Shown one piece after another: positions 27,298 through 35,280 of a stretch of 64,000 bases of DNA; the stretch's first letter is position 1; every line of letters begins with the position of its first letter. The position numbers and the translations under genes were made by a program. Where the stretch lies: positions 1-64,000 of the forward strand of contig CAMDPK010000002.1 of NCBI GenBank assembly GCA_945904015.1, in the 5' to 3' direction. The notes under the pieces were generated by a model. The model did no database searches. It saw only the letters and a program-made list of their open reading frames with translations, and was not told the DNA's origin. This DNA is from Candidatus Kuenenia stuttgartensis (GTDB taxonomy: Bacteria; Planctomycetota; Planctomycetia; Planctomycetales; Planctomycetaceae).

Positions 27298-28660
27298 ACA
27301 GCAACTCTGCAATCGGTCGCCCATCCGACAAGATCGCGATCGGACGACCGGAGTGATCCAGAAAGCTGCGCGACGCATCGATCCCCAGATGCCCGTAGAT
27401 CGTGGCCAACAAATCTTGCGGCGTGAACGGCTTTTCGGTGGGGAATTCGGACTTCGAGTTCGTCGCGCCCACGACCTGTCCCATCCGCAAGCCGCCTCCT
27501 GAAAGCAGCGCTGAGTACGCCTGCGGCCAGTGATCGCGGCCGGTCCCTTGAGCGTTGTGGCTCAAGCGCGGAGTGCGGCCGAACTCGCCCACGACGACGA
27601 CGAGAATCTTCTTGTCGAGTCCGCGCTCGAAGATGTCTTCGATCAGCGTCGCGAGCGCGTGATCCATGTACGGCAGCCGAGTTCGCATGTAATCGCCGAA
27701 GTGTCCGGGGCGCTGGGCGTTCATGATGTGGTCGTCCCAGTTCGTGAACTCCGGGCCGTTCTTGGGAGTGTTGATCGCCACGTTGATGACCGCCGCACCC
27801 GCCTCAGCCAATCGCCGAGCCAGCAAACATCCCTGGCCCCACAAATTGCGGCCGTAGCGGTCCCGCAACCGATCGTCCTCATTCGACAGATCAAACGCGG
27901 TGGCCGTCGTCGAACTGGTGAGCAATTCAAACGCTCGCTCGCGAAACTGACCGGCCGCTTCAAGCTGTCCGCTTTGATCGAGGTCTTTCCGCAAGCGGTC
28001 GAAGTCGGTCAGCAACGATTTGCGATTCTCCAACATGACCGCATCGCGTCCGACACTGATCTGCGTTTTCAACGGAGCGTAGTTCGCGGCCGATGGATCG
28101 CCCGCCGCAAACGCCGCGTGATGCCGGCCAAGATACGTCGGCCGCGTGTAGTTCGGCTGATTCGGCACGCCGACGTACGGCGGAATCGCATTCGCTCCCA
28201 TGCCGCGCACGCGGCTGGCGATCGAGCCGAAATCAGGATGTTCGCTCTTCGATTGCGACGTCGGATCAAGCACGCTCGGCAGCTTGCCGGTCATCACGAT
28301 GATGCCGCCGTCACTGTGAATCCCGATGTCGTGATTGAGCGACCGCACCAGCGAAAACTTGTCGGCGACCGCCGCCTGCCGAGGAAACAGTTCGCAAATC
28401 TCCATCCCCGGCACACTGGTCGCGATCGGATGGAAAACACTGCGATACTCGACCGGAGCCTGCGGCTTGAGGTCGTACGTTTCCAACTGCGACGGCCCGC
28501 CGTGCAGATACAGCATGATGACCGACGTGTCCGCGTTCGAAGTTCCGGCCGCCGCTCGAGCCGCCAACAGGTCGCTCAGCGCCAATCCGCCCAAGGCCAA
28601 CGAACCGACTTGCAAGAAGTCGCGACGACTCACTGGACCAGAACAACGAGAGGGATTCAT
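27296..28660 (-). CDS. DUF1501 domain-containing protein, Tat signal
   Basis: 454-residue exported protein. Tat signal SRRDFLQVGSLALGGLALSDLL. Core motifs VIMLYLHGGPSQLETYDLKPQAPVEYR, MTGKLPSV, and ILVVVVGEFGRTPRLSHNAQGTGRDHWPQAYSALLSGGGLRMG. The DUF1501 family is related to sulfatases and phosphatases, but its role in planctomycetes is unproven. It lies 10 bp downstream of a DUF1549/DUF1553 gene, the canonical gene pair. Its stop codon overlaps repeat H. Confidence 0.92.
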   Translation of the reverse strand: MNPSRCSGPVSRRDFLQVGSLALGGLALSDLLAARAAAGTSNADTSVIMLYLHGGPSQLETYDLKPQAPVEYRSVFHPIATSVPGMEICELFPRQAAVADKFSLVRSLNHDIGIHSDGGIIVMTGKLPSVLDPTSQSKSEHPDFGSIASRVRGMGANAIPPYVGVPNQPNYTRPTYLGRHHAAFAAGDPSAANYAPLKTQISVGRDAVMLENRKSLLTDFDRLRKDLDQSGQLEAAGQFRERAFELLTSSTTATAFDLSNEDDRLRDRYGRNLWGQGCLLARRLAEAGAAVINVAINTPKNGPEFTNWDDHIMNAQRPGHFGDYMRTRLPYMDHALATLIEDIFERGLDKKILVVVVGEFGRTPRLSHNAQGTGRDHWPQAYSALLSGGGLRMGQVVGATNSKSEFPTEKPFTPQDLLATIYGHLGIDASRSFLDHSGRPIAILSDGRPIAELL

Positions 28661-28670
28661 TGGCGATCTC

Positions 28671-30257
28671 TCAATGATTCAAACAAAACTCCGACGACGC
28701 CAGCAGTGCCCAGACGAGTTGCTTCAACACCGCCTCTTTGCGGTCTCCGGCGGCTTTCAGTTGCTCCGTGACTTCCGCGATCTCGTCGACGGAGGGACGT
28801 CGCGACAGAACGCTCAGGTAGACTTCATCGGCCACAGCCTCCGGGGAATCGAGAGTCTTGAGCCGAGTCAGCAAGTTTTCCGGCTGTGAATCGAGCAACT
28901 TCAGCAATTCGGCGTCGTTCATCAGGAACAAGGCTGCTCTCAATGACGGAGCGAATTCCCCTTCGGGTTCCATCGGCGGGTTCGCGAAGGCTTTCAGAAA
29001 CTTTTGCTTGATGGCGTCGCTCGGCGCGGAGCCGACCGCTCGTGTCACGCTGGCAAACAATTGCTCGGCCGACAGCGGCTTCTCCAGCGCGACCGCGAAG
29101 TGTTCCGGCAGCGGTTCTTTCGCGTCCGCCGGAAGAACTCCCGAACGTTGATAGGTGCGACTCATTGCCAACTCGCACAGCAGCCACTTGAGATCGAACT
29201 TGTGCTCGGTCAATTCGCGGGCCAGCAGGTCGAGCAACTCCGGATGCGACGGTGGATTCTCGCTGTGATGCAGATCGAGCGGGTGCACGAGGCCGCGGCC
29301 CATCGCGATGAACCACACGCGGTTGGCGATGCTCTTCGCGAACTGCGTGTTGTCGGCCATCGTGATTTGATTGGCGAGTTGCTCCAGCGGGCTGAACTTT
29401 GGCCGGCCGGGGTCTTTCGTCTTCTTGTCCGGCGGTTCGAGATACTCCTCTCCCTTCGCAAACTCCGGGATCGCGATCTCATCACGACCAGGAACGCGCG
29501 GGCCGACCGACTTCTTGTCCGCATTGAAGACCGATTGAAATTCGATCTTCTTCGTCAGCAGGTTTTCGCTGACGGCCGGAAACTTGGTTTCGTTCCGCAG
29601 CGCGGTGTTCAAGAAGACGACGTACATCCCTTGAAAGTCGGCCTGCTTGTAGTCCTTGATGAAAAGATGGTCGTGGCATTGGGCACATTGCAGGTCCATG
29701 CCCAAGAACAGCCGCCCGACGTCGCGAGTCAGGATCGGATAGTCGATCGCGTTCTGACCGTAATGCTCCAACCGCTTGCTGAGAAAAAATGCTGAGGCCC
29801 GCGTCTGCTCGTTCTTCGGATCGGGCGAGATCATCTCGCGAGCAAGCACATCCCACGGCTTGTTCTGCTTGAACGATTCGCGGAGGTAGGCGATCCATTC
29901 GGAGTGCTCGCCGCGACGCTCCATCAGCGTGACGTGCATTAGGTCCGCCATGCGGTTGGGGAACTCGTCGCTCGCCAACAGCTTGTCGATGAGCTTTTCC
30001 CGCTTGTCGGCCGCCGAGTCCTGCAAGAACTCACGAGCTTCGCTCGCACTTGGAATGCGCCCGGCGAAGTCGAGAAACACTCGCCGCAAGAATTCCGCAT
30101 CGTCCGACATCGTCGCGACCGGCTGGCCAGCGAGCTTCGCATCGATCAACGCATCGATCCGCGAGTGCAGCGGCTCATCGGCCAGCGAGGCCGTCGCCGC
30201 TCCCAACACGACACTCACGAGCAAGAACCAGCAACGCGATCGTGATCTCAAACGCAT
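28671..30257 (-). CDS. DUF1549 and DUF1553 domain-containing secreted protein (PSCyt2/PSD1)
   Basis: 528-residue exported protein with a signal peptide (RCWFLLVSVVLGAATASLA). The DUF1549 part runs from about residue 25 (HSRIDALIDAKLAG; FLRRVFLDFAGRIPSASEAREFL) and holds CAQCHDH, a heme-type CxxCH motif. The DUF1553 part contains FAKSIANRVWFIAMGRGLVHPLD and the terminal LVWALLASSEFCLNH. Such proteins are planctomycete hallmarks with unknown biochemistry. It pairs with the DUF1501 gene 10 bp downstream. ATG 30257 chosen over GTG 30269. Shorter than the usual 800-1100 residues because it lacks the N-terminal PSCyt1 domain. Confidence 0.9.
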   Translation of the reverse strand: MRLRSRSRCWFLLVSVVLGAATASLADEPLHSRIDALIDAKLAGQPVATMSDDAEFLRRVFLDFAGRIPSASEAREFLQDSAADKREKLIDKLLASDEFPNRMADLMHVTLMERRGEHSEWIAYLRESFKQNKPWDVLAREMISPDPKNEQTRASAFFLSKRLEHYGQNAIDYPILTRDVGRLFLGMDLQCAQCHDHLFIKDYKQADFQGMYVVFLNTALRNETKFPAVSENLLTKKIEFQSVFNADKKSVGPRVPGRDEIAIPEFAKGEEYLEPPDKKTKDPGRPKFSPLEQLANQITMADNTQFAKSIANRVWFIAMGRGLVHPLDLHHSENPPSHPELLDLLARELTEHKFDLKWLLCELAMSRTYQRSGVLPADAKEPLPEHFAVALEKPLSAEQLFASVTRAVGSAPSDAIKQKFLKAFANPPMEPEGEFAPSLRAALFLMNDAELLKLLDSQPENLLTRLKTLDSPEAVADEVYLSVLSRRPSVDEIAEVTEQLKAAGDRKEAVLKQLVWALLASSEFCLNH

Positions 30258-30475
30258 AATCGGCTTCACTTCGGTCGGAATAGGAGGCGGGGCGGAAACG
30301 CGGAGAGTCCGTGGCTAGGCACGTCGGGCGGGCAGTATAAACAGCTCCCGCCCGGAATGCCGAGCAAATTCGCAGGCGAGTTCCGGATGCGTCCGGCCGA
30401 ATACCGTGAGCCGAATGCCGATCGCCGTTATACCGTTTTTCTGTTTTTCGAGACCCACAAGGCCGACTTCTCACG

Positions 30476-31822
30476 ATGCACATCGCAATCATCACAGCCG
30501 GCGGAGCGGGAATGTTCTGTGGGTCGTGCATGCACGACAACACTTGGGCGAGAGCGTTGATGGCCGCCGGTGCCGAGGTCTCTTTGATCCCGACTTACAC
30601 GCCCATCCGAGTCGATGAAACCGATGTCAGTTCGCCACACGTTTTCTTTGGCGGCATCAACGTCTATTTGGCCTCGAAGTGGCGCTGGTGGCGAGCGATA
30701 CCGGGCTTTGCGAGACGCTGGCTCGATCACCCGGCGATCATCCGATTGGCGACTCGCAAAGCGGTGAGCAACGACGCGGCCAAACTCGGCCAACTCACGC
30801 TCGACATGCTGGCCGGCGAGACCGGCCCGCAGCGCGAGCAAGTCGAAGAGCTCGCAAAGTTCATCGGCGAGCAATTGCGTCCGGACATCGTCATCTTCAG
30901 CAACACGCTACTGGCCGGAGCTGTCCGCCGAATCAAACAACTCTTCACTGGCCCGGTTCTTTGCGTGCTGCAAGGGGACGACATCTTCCTCGACTCGCTG
31001 CCGGATTCGCATCGCGAGCCAGTCCTGCAAGCTCTGCGAAACCGCGCTCGCGACTTCGACGGCTTCATCACTCACAGCCACTACTACGCCGAGCACATGC
31101 AGGGGATGTTGTTCCCAAACGTGGGGCAGGTTTCCAACCTGCCCACGACGGCCGGGCAGGTTGAAAACCTGCCCCACTTTCACATCCTGCCGCTCGGCAT
31201 CGACCTGACTGGTCACGACGGCCTGCCGCGTCCAGCCGGTGATCCATTCACGATCGGCTACTTCGCTCGACTCTGCCCCGAGAAGGGTTTGCACCTGCTC
31301 GTCGAAGCGTTCGCTCGTTTGCACGCGAAGCATCCGCGCACGCGGTTGCGAGTCGGCGGCTACTTGGGTGAGCGAGATCGACTGTACTTTGCGCACGTCC
31401 GTTCGCAGGCGGCACAACTCGGCCCGGCGTGCGAGTTCGTCGGCAGCCCGGCATCGCAGGCCGAAAAGGTCGAGTTCTTGAAGTCGCTAGATGTGCTCAG
31501 CGTCCCGACGGTCTATCGCGAGCCGAAAGGTCTCTCGATCCTCGAAGCCTTGGCCAACGGCGTCCCGTTCGTGCAACCGGCTCACGGAGCGTTCCCCGAA
31601 CTCCTGGCAGCCACGCAAGGTGGCCTGCTGTTCGAGCCAGGCAACCTCGACGACTTGGTTGCAAAATGGGAGTCGCTGCTGCGGCATCCCGACGAACGAT
31701 TGCGACTCGCCGGTGCCGGTCAAGCAATGGTGCGAGAGTTGTACTCGTCACAGGCGATGGCCGAACAATCTTGGCGACTGTTTGATTCGCTGACTCGACG
31801 ACAGGAGACTGCGCGTTCATGA
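30476..31822 (+). CDS. GT4-type glycosyltransferase with repeat-derived peptide insert
   Basis: 448-residue GT-B fold enzyme that would transfer a sugar from a nucleotide donor. N-terminal acceptor half (MHIAIITAGGAGMFCGSCMHD) and C-terminal donor half with IGYFARLCPEKGLHLLVEAF, PTVYREPKGLSILEALANGVPFVQPAHGAFPE and the GLLFEPGN loop. Residues 216-234 (VGQVSNLPTTAGQVENLPH) are exactly the 57 bp of a family B repeat inserted on a codon boundary, between the two halves of the fold. Stop overlaps the following kinase start by 4 bp (ATGA), so the two are coupled and probably act on one sugar pathway. Confidence 0.88.
   Translation: MHIAIITAGGAGMFCGSCMHDNTWARALMAAGAEVSLIPTYTPIRVDETDVSSPHVFFGGINVYLASKWRWWRAIPGFARRWLDHPAIIRLATRKAVSNDAAKLGQLTLDMLAGETGPQREQVEELAKFIGEQLRPDIVIFSNTLLAGAVRRIKQLFTGPVLCVLQGDDIFLDSLPDSHREPVLQALRNRARDFDGFITHSHYYAEHMQGMLFPNVGQVSNLPTTAGQVENLPHFHILPLGIDLTGHDGLPRPAGDPFTIGYFARLCPEKGLHLLVEAFARLHAKHPRTRLRVGGYLGERDRLYFAHVRSQAAQLGPACEFVGSPASQAEKVEFLKSLDVLSVPTVYREPKGLSILEALANGVPFVQPAHGAFPELLAATQGGLLFEPGNLDDLVAKWESLLRHPDERLRLAGAGQAMVRELYSSQAMAEQSWRLFDSLTRRQETARS
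31121..31177. repeat. Composite inverted repeat, family B, inside the glycosyltransferase gene (copy B2)
   Basis: 24-bp arms (31121-31144 and 31154-31177) with one mismatch around a 9-nt centre. Total length is 57 bp, exactly 19 codons, and it starts at a codon boundary of the host gene, in the same reading frame as copy B1 in the RND gene. Confidence 0.92.
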
Positions 31823-32856
31823 CTCCTCAACGCTTGGCGGAGCTTGTTTCGACTTTTCCCTCGCGGCGAATCGCTGTGATTGGGGACTTCTTTCTCGACA
31901 AGTACCTCGAAGTCGATCACGGGCTGGATGAGCCGTCGTTTGAGACGGGGCTGAACGCGAATCAAGTGGCGGCGATTCGCCGGTTCGCGGGGGCGGCGGG
32001 GACGGTTGTCAATAATTTGGCGGCGTTGGGTTGCAAGACACTGCACGCGATTGGGGTCGTCGGCGATGACGGCGAGGCGTTTGATCTGCGGCACTGCTTG
32101 CACAAAGTCGGATGCTCGACCGACGGGTTGGTGACGTGTGGCGAGATCATGACGCCGACGTATCTCAAGCCGCGCGACATGCGCGATCCGAGTCTCGCAG
32201 GCGAACACGAGCGGTACGACACGAAGAATCGCTCGCCAATGCCGCGAGCGGTTCTCGATCAGGTGCTCGCGACGCTCGACCGGCTGTTGCCGGAGGTGGA
32301 GGCGGTCATCGTGCTCGATCAAGTCGTCGAGGACGATTGCGGCGTCATCACCGCCGCGATGCGAACGGCTTTGGCCGAGCGTGCTCGGCGGCATCCGAGC
32401 GTGCTGTTCTGGGCAGACAGCCGCAAGCACATCCGCCAGTTCCGCAACATGCTTATCAAGCCAAACCAATTCGAGTCGGTTGGTCACGCGAACCCACTGC
32501 CGGACGAACGCATCGACCTCGAACGGTTGAAATCCGAATTGCCCTCGCTGAGAACGACGACCGAAGCACCGGTTTGCGTGACGCTCGGCGAGCGAGGTTT
32601 GATGGTCAGCGAGCCGGTGCCGACGTTCGTTCCCGCCGTGCGAATTGAAGGCCCGATCGACCCGACCGGTGCGGGGGACAGTGTCACGGCCGGCATGGTG
32701 CTGTCGCTGATCTGCGGCGCGACGATGCCCGAAGCGGCGTTGATTGGGAATCTTGTGGCGTCAATCACCGTGCAGCAGCTCGCGACGACCGGCGTCGCTC
32801 GGCCCGAGGCATTGCCGCCTCGGCTGGAGGTGTGGCGGCGGCAGAATCGGGAATGA
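31819..32856 (+). CDS. PfkB-family carbohydrate kinase (HldE/RfaE N-domain-like)
   Basis: 345-residue sugar kinase resembling the heptose-7-phosphate kinase domain of HldE: RRIAVIGDFFLDKYLEVD at the start, the substrate region GAAGTVVNNLAALGC, and the anion-hole and catalytic base motif DPTGAGDSVTAG near residue 280. No nucleotidyltransferase domain is present. Coupled by a 4-bp overlap to the glycosyltransferase upstream, which suggests production of an activated sugar for a glycan, possibly LPS-type. Exact substrate is an inference. Confidence 0.82.
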   Translation: MTPQRLAELVSTFPSRRIAVIGDFFLDKYLEVDHGLDEPSFETGLNANQVAAIRRFAGAAGTVVNNLAALGCKTLHAIGVVGDDGEAFDLRHCLHKVGCSTDGLVTCGEIMTPTYLKPRDMRDPSLAGEHERYDTKNRSPMPRAVLDQVLATLDRLLPEVEAVIVLDQVVEDDCGVITAAMRTALAERARRHPSVLFWADSRKHIRQFRNMLIKPNQFESVGHANPLPDERIDLERLKSELPSLRTTTEAPVCVTLGERGLMVSEPVPTFVPAVRIEGPIDPTGAGDSVTAGMVLSLICGATMPEAALIGNLVASITVQQLATTGVARPEALPPRLEVWRRQNRE

Positions 32857-32888
32857 GTGTCGGGCTGAGTGGCGACGCGATATCTTGC

Positions 32889-32947
32889 CGTGGGGCAGGT
32901 TTTCAACCTGCCCTTGAGGTCCGGGCAGGTTGAAAACCTGCCCCACG
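32889..32947. repeat. Composite inverted repeat, family B (copy B3)
   Basis: 25-bp perfect arms (32889-32913 and 32923-32947) around 9 nt. It sits between the PfkB kinase and dienelactone hydrolase genes, ending 17 bp before the latter's start codon; the ribosome site AAAGGAAC lies just outside. The frame continues from the repeat into the downstream gene, which invites mis-annotation of the start. Confidence 0.92.
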
Positions 32948-32964
32948 AATTGAAAGGAACAATC

Positions 32965-33744
32965 ATGCGGCGACTGATGATCAGCTTGGTGGTGATGTTG
33001 TTGGCGGCCTCGGCCGAGGCTGCGGTGCAGACGAAGACCGTGAGTTACAAGCACGGCGATTTGGAATGCAAAGGTTTCCTCGCGTGGGATGACTCGGTCG
33101 ATGGCAAGCGGCCCGGCGTGCTGGTCGTGCATGAGTGGTGGGGTTTGGACGAGTACGCTCGGTCGCGAGCGCAACAGCTCGCCAAGCTGGGCTACGTCGC
33201 GTTCGCGTGCGACATGTACGGTGAAGGCAAGATTGCCGAACATCCCGACGACGCTCGCAAGATGGCTGGCGTCGTCCGCATGAATGTCGAGACTTGGCGC
33301 AAGCGAGCACAGGTGTCGCTGGAAGTGTTGAAAGCTCAGCCGCAGTGCGACAACGGCAAGCTCGCGGCGATCGGCTACTGTTTCGGCGGTTCGACCGCGT
33401 TGCAACTCGCCTACACGGGGGCCGATCTCAAAGCGGTCGCGACGTTTCACGCCGCGCTGCCGGCTCCGACGGCCGACGAAGCCAAGTCGCTGAAGGCTCG
33501 CGTACTGGTCTGCCACGGCGGAGCAGACACGTTCATTCCTGAAATGGCGATCAAGTCATTTCGCGAGCCGCTCGACAAGGCGGCTGCGAAATACGAGTTC
33601 GTCGCCTACCCCGGAGTCGTTCACAGCTTCACCGTTCCTGGTGCCGAAACTCGCAATCTCCCCGGCATGAAGTACGACAAGCAGGCCGACGAAGATTCTT
33701 GGAAACGAATGACGAAACTCTTCGCCGAGCAGTTTGGAAAGTGA
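32965..33744 (+). CDS. Secreted dienelactone hydrolase family protein
   Basis: 259-residue alpha/beta hydrolase with a signal peptide ([16 protein letters not shown]). The Cys-Asp-His triad of dienelactone hydrolases is complete: Cys139 in IGYCFGGS, Asp188 in CHGGADTF and His220 in [41 protein letters not shown] is also typical. The ATG at 32965 has AAAGGAAC upstream; an apparent longer start at 32869 would include repeat B3 and place the signal peptide internally, so it was rejected. The natural substrate is unknown. Confidence 0.9.
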   Translation: MRRLMISLVVMLLAASAEAAVQTKTVSYKHGDLECKGFLAWDDSVDGKRPGVLVVHEWWGLDEYARSRAQQLAKLGYVAFACDMYGEGKIAEHPDDARKMAGVVRMNVETWRKRAQVSLEVLKAQPQCDNGKLAAIGYCFGGSTALQLAYTGADLKAVATFHAALPAPTADEAKSLKARVLVCHGGADTFIPEMAIKSFREPLDKAAAKYEFVAYPGVVHSFTVPGAETRNLPGMKYDKQADEDSWKRMTKLFAEQFGK

Positions 33745-33749
33745 CCTCA

Positions 33750-34754
33750 ATGACCCAACCGACCACCGCTGGCTTTCCGTCTGTCCGCCTGCGACGACTG
33801 CGGTCCAACCCGCGGCTGCGCGATCTGGTTCGCGAGACGGAGCTCAATCCGCGTGATTTCATCCTGCCGCTGTTCGTGCGGCACGGGCAGAACCAACGAG
33901 TGCCAATTCGGTCGATGCCCGGCCACGATCAGATGACCGTCGATCATCTGCCGCGTGAGATCGACGAGATCGCGTCGCTTGGCATTCCGGCGGTGATCCT
34001 GTTTGGCATCCCGGAACACAAGGATGCGGTCGGCAGCGACGCCTACGATCCGAACGGCGTCATTCAGCAAGCGGTGCGAGCGATCAAGGGGACTCGGTCG
34101 GATGTGCTTGTCATGACCGACGTCTGCTTCTGCGAGTTCACCGATCACGGCCACTGCGGCATCGTCAACGACAAGCACGGGCACACCGACGTCGACAACG
34201 ACGCGACGCTCGAAATCCTCGTCAAGGAGGCGGTCGCGCAGTGTCAGGCGGGTGCGGACTTGATCGCTCCCAGCGGCATGATGGACGGCATGATCGCCGC
34301 GTTGCGTTCCGGTTTGGACTCGGCCAGCTTCCAGAACATCCCGATCATGAGCTACGCCGCGAAATACGCCTCGGCGTTTTACGGCCCGTTTCGCGATGCG
34401 GCCGAGAGTACTCCGCAATTCGGCGATCGCCGCAGCTATCAAATGGACCCAGCGAATGCGGCCGAGGCTCTGCGCGAAGTCGCGCTCGATGTCGCCGAAG
34501 GGGCCGACATTCTGATGGTCAAACCGGCGCTCAGTTACCTCGACGTGATCCGCCGAGTGAAGCAAGCTCACCCGGAGATTCCGCTCGCGGCGTACAACGT
34601 TAGCGGCGAGTTCTCAATGGTCAAAGCCGCCGCCGCCAACGGCTGGATCGACGAGCAACGCATCACGCTCGAAATCCTGACGTCAATCAAACGCGCCGGT
34701 GCCGACATGATCCTGACCTACTTCGCCAAAGACGCCGCCAACTGGTTGGGATAG
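33750..34754 (+). CDS. hemB: Delta-aminolevulinic acid dehydratase (porphobilinogen synthase)
   Basis: 334-residue heme-biosynthesis enzyme that condenses two aminolevulinates. Zinc-site cysteines are present at 126, 128 and 136 in [16 protein letters not shown], so it is the zinc-dependent type. Active-site lysines are Lys205 ([15 protein letters not shown]) and Lys258 (ILMVKPAL). Starts 5 bp after the hydrolase gene and may be co-transcribed with it. Confidence 0.96.
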   Translation: MTQPTTAGFPSVRLRRLRSNPRLRDLVRETELNPRDFILPLFVRHGQNQRVPIRSMPGHDQMTVDHLPREIDEIASLGIPAVILFGIPEHKDAVGSDAYDPNGVIQQAVRAIKGTRSDVLVMTDVCFCEFTDHGHCGIVNDKHGHTDVDNDATLEILVKEAVAQCQAGADLIAPSGMMDGMIAALRSGLDSASFQNIPIMSYAAKYASAFYGPFRDAAESTPQFGDRRSYQMDPANAAEALREVALDVAEGADILMVKPALSYLDVIRRVKQAHPEIPLAAYNVSGEFSMVKAAAANGWIDEQRITLEILTSIKRAGADMILTYFAKDAANWLG

Positions 34755-34756
34755 GG

Positions 34757-34849
34757 GCAGTTTCAAAACCAGCACGACGCGCCAGCGAGTGGTCGGTCAC
34801 TCGCGGAAAACAACCACTTGCTGGCGCGTCGTGCTGGCCTTGAAACCGC
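34757..34849. repeat. Inverted repeat, family J, at a convergent junction
   Basis: Arms of about 37 nt (34757-34793 and 34813-34849) share the core CCAGCACGACGCGCCAGC and its complement, with a few mismatches. It fills almost the whole 103-bp gap between the stops of hemB and the response regulator gene. Confidence 0.82.
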
Positions 34850-34857
34850 TTCTTGCC

Positions 34858-35280
34858 TCAGTTGTCCAAGAAACGCAGCACGGGACGCAGTTCGCGGACG
34901 AGTCGGCTGAATTCTTCGTCCAAATCGGACTTCAACAAATAGCCCGCCACAGACTTGGCATGAGCGGCAATCTGATCGCGGTCGCTGTTGGAGGTCGTGA
35001 GGACGATCACGATTGAGTCTTTCAACCGAGCGTCCTCTCGCAGCGCGTTCAGAAACTCGATGCCATTCATCCGCGGCAGATTCAAATCGAGCAGAATCAC
35101 AAACGGTGGCTGGATCGGAGCCGTGTCGCCCTCGCCGTGAAGCATTTTCATCGCGGCGATGCCATCCGGCGCGACCAACAACGGATTGGCAATGCGTCGC
35201 TTTTCGAAGACGCGGCGGATCGCCTCGACATCCACATCATCATCTTCCACGAGCAATATTGAAGGCAGAGGGCTAACCAT
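34858..35280 (-). CDS. CheY-like response regulator (Rcp1 type)
   Basis: 140-residue single-domain receiver. ILLVEDDDVDVEAIRRVF supplies the acidic pocket, VILLDLNLPRMNGIEFL the phospho-accepting Asp (about residue 64), and VLTTSNSDRDQ and YLLKSD the conserved Thr/Ser and Lys. No output domain. The start overlaps the end of the histidine kinase gene by 8 bp, so the two are a coupled pair, as is common for Rcp1-like regulators of phytochrome-type kinases. Confidence 0.93.
   Translation of the reverse strand: MVSPLPSILLVEDDDVDVEAIRRVFEKRRIANPLLVAPDGIAAMKMLHGEGDTAPIQPPFVILLDLNLPRMNGIEFLNALREDARLKDSIVIVLTTSNSDRDQIAAHAKSVAGYLLKSDLDEEFSRLVRELRPVLRFLDN

Noticed and set aside
32869-32964. N-terminal extension of the dienelactone hydrolase
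   Set aside because: The extra 32 residues include translated repeat B3 and precede a good signal peptide; the ATG at 32965 has its own ribosome site.
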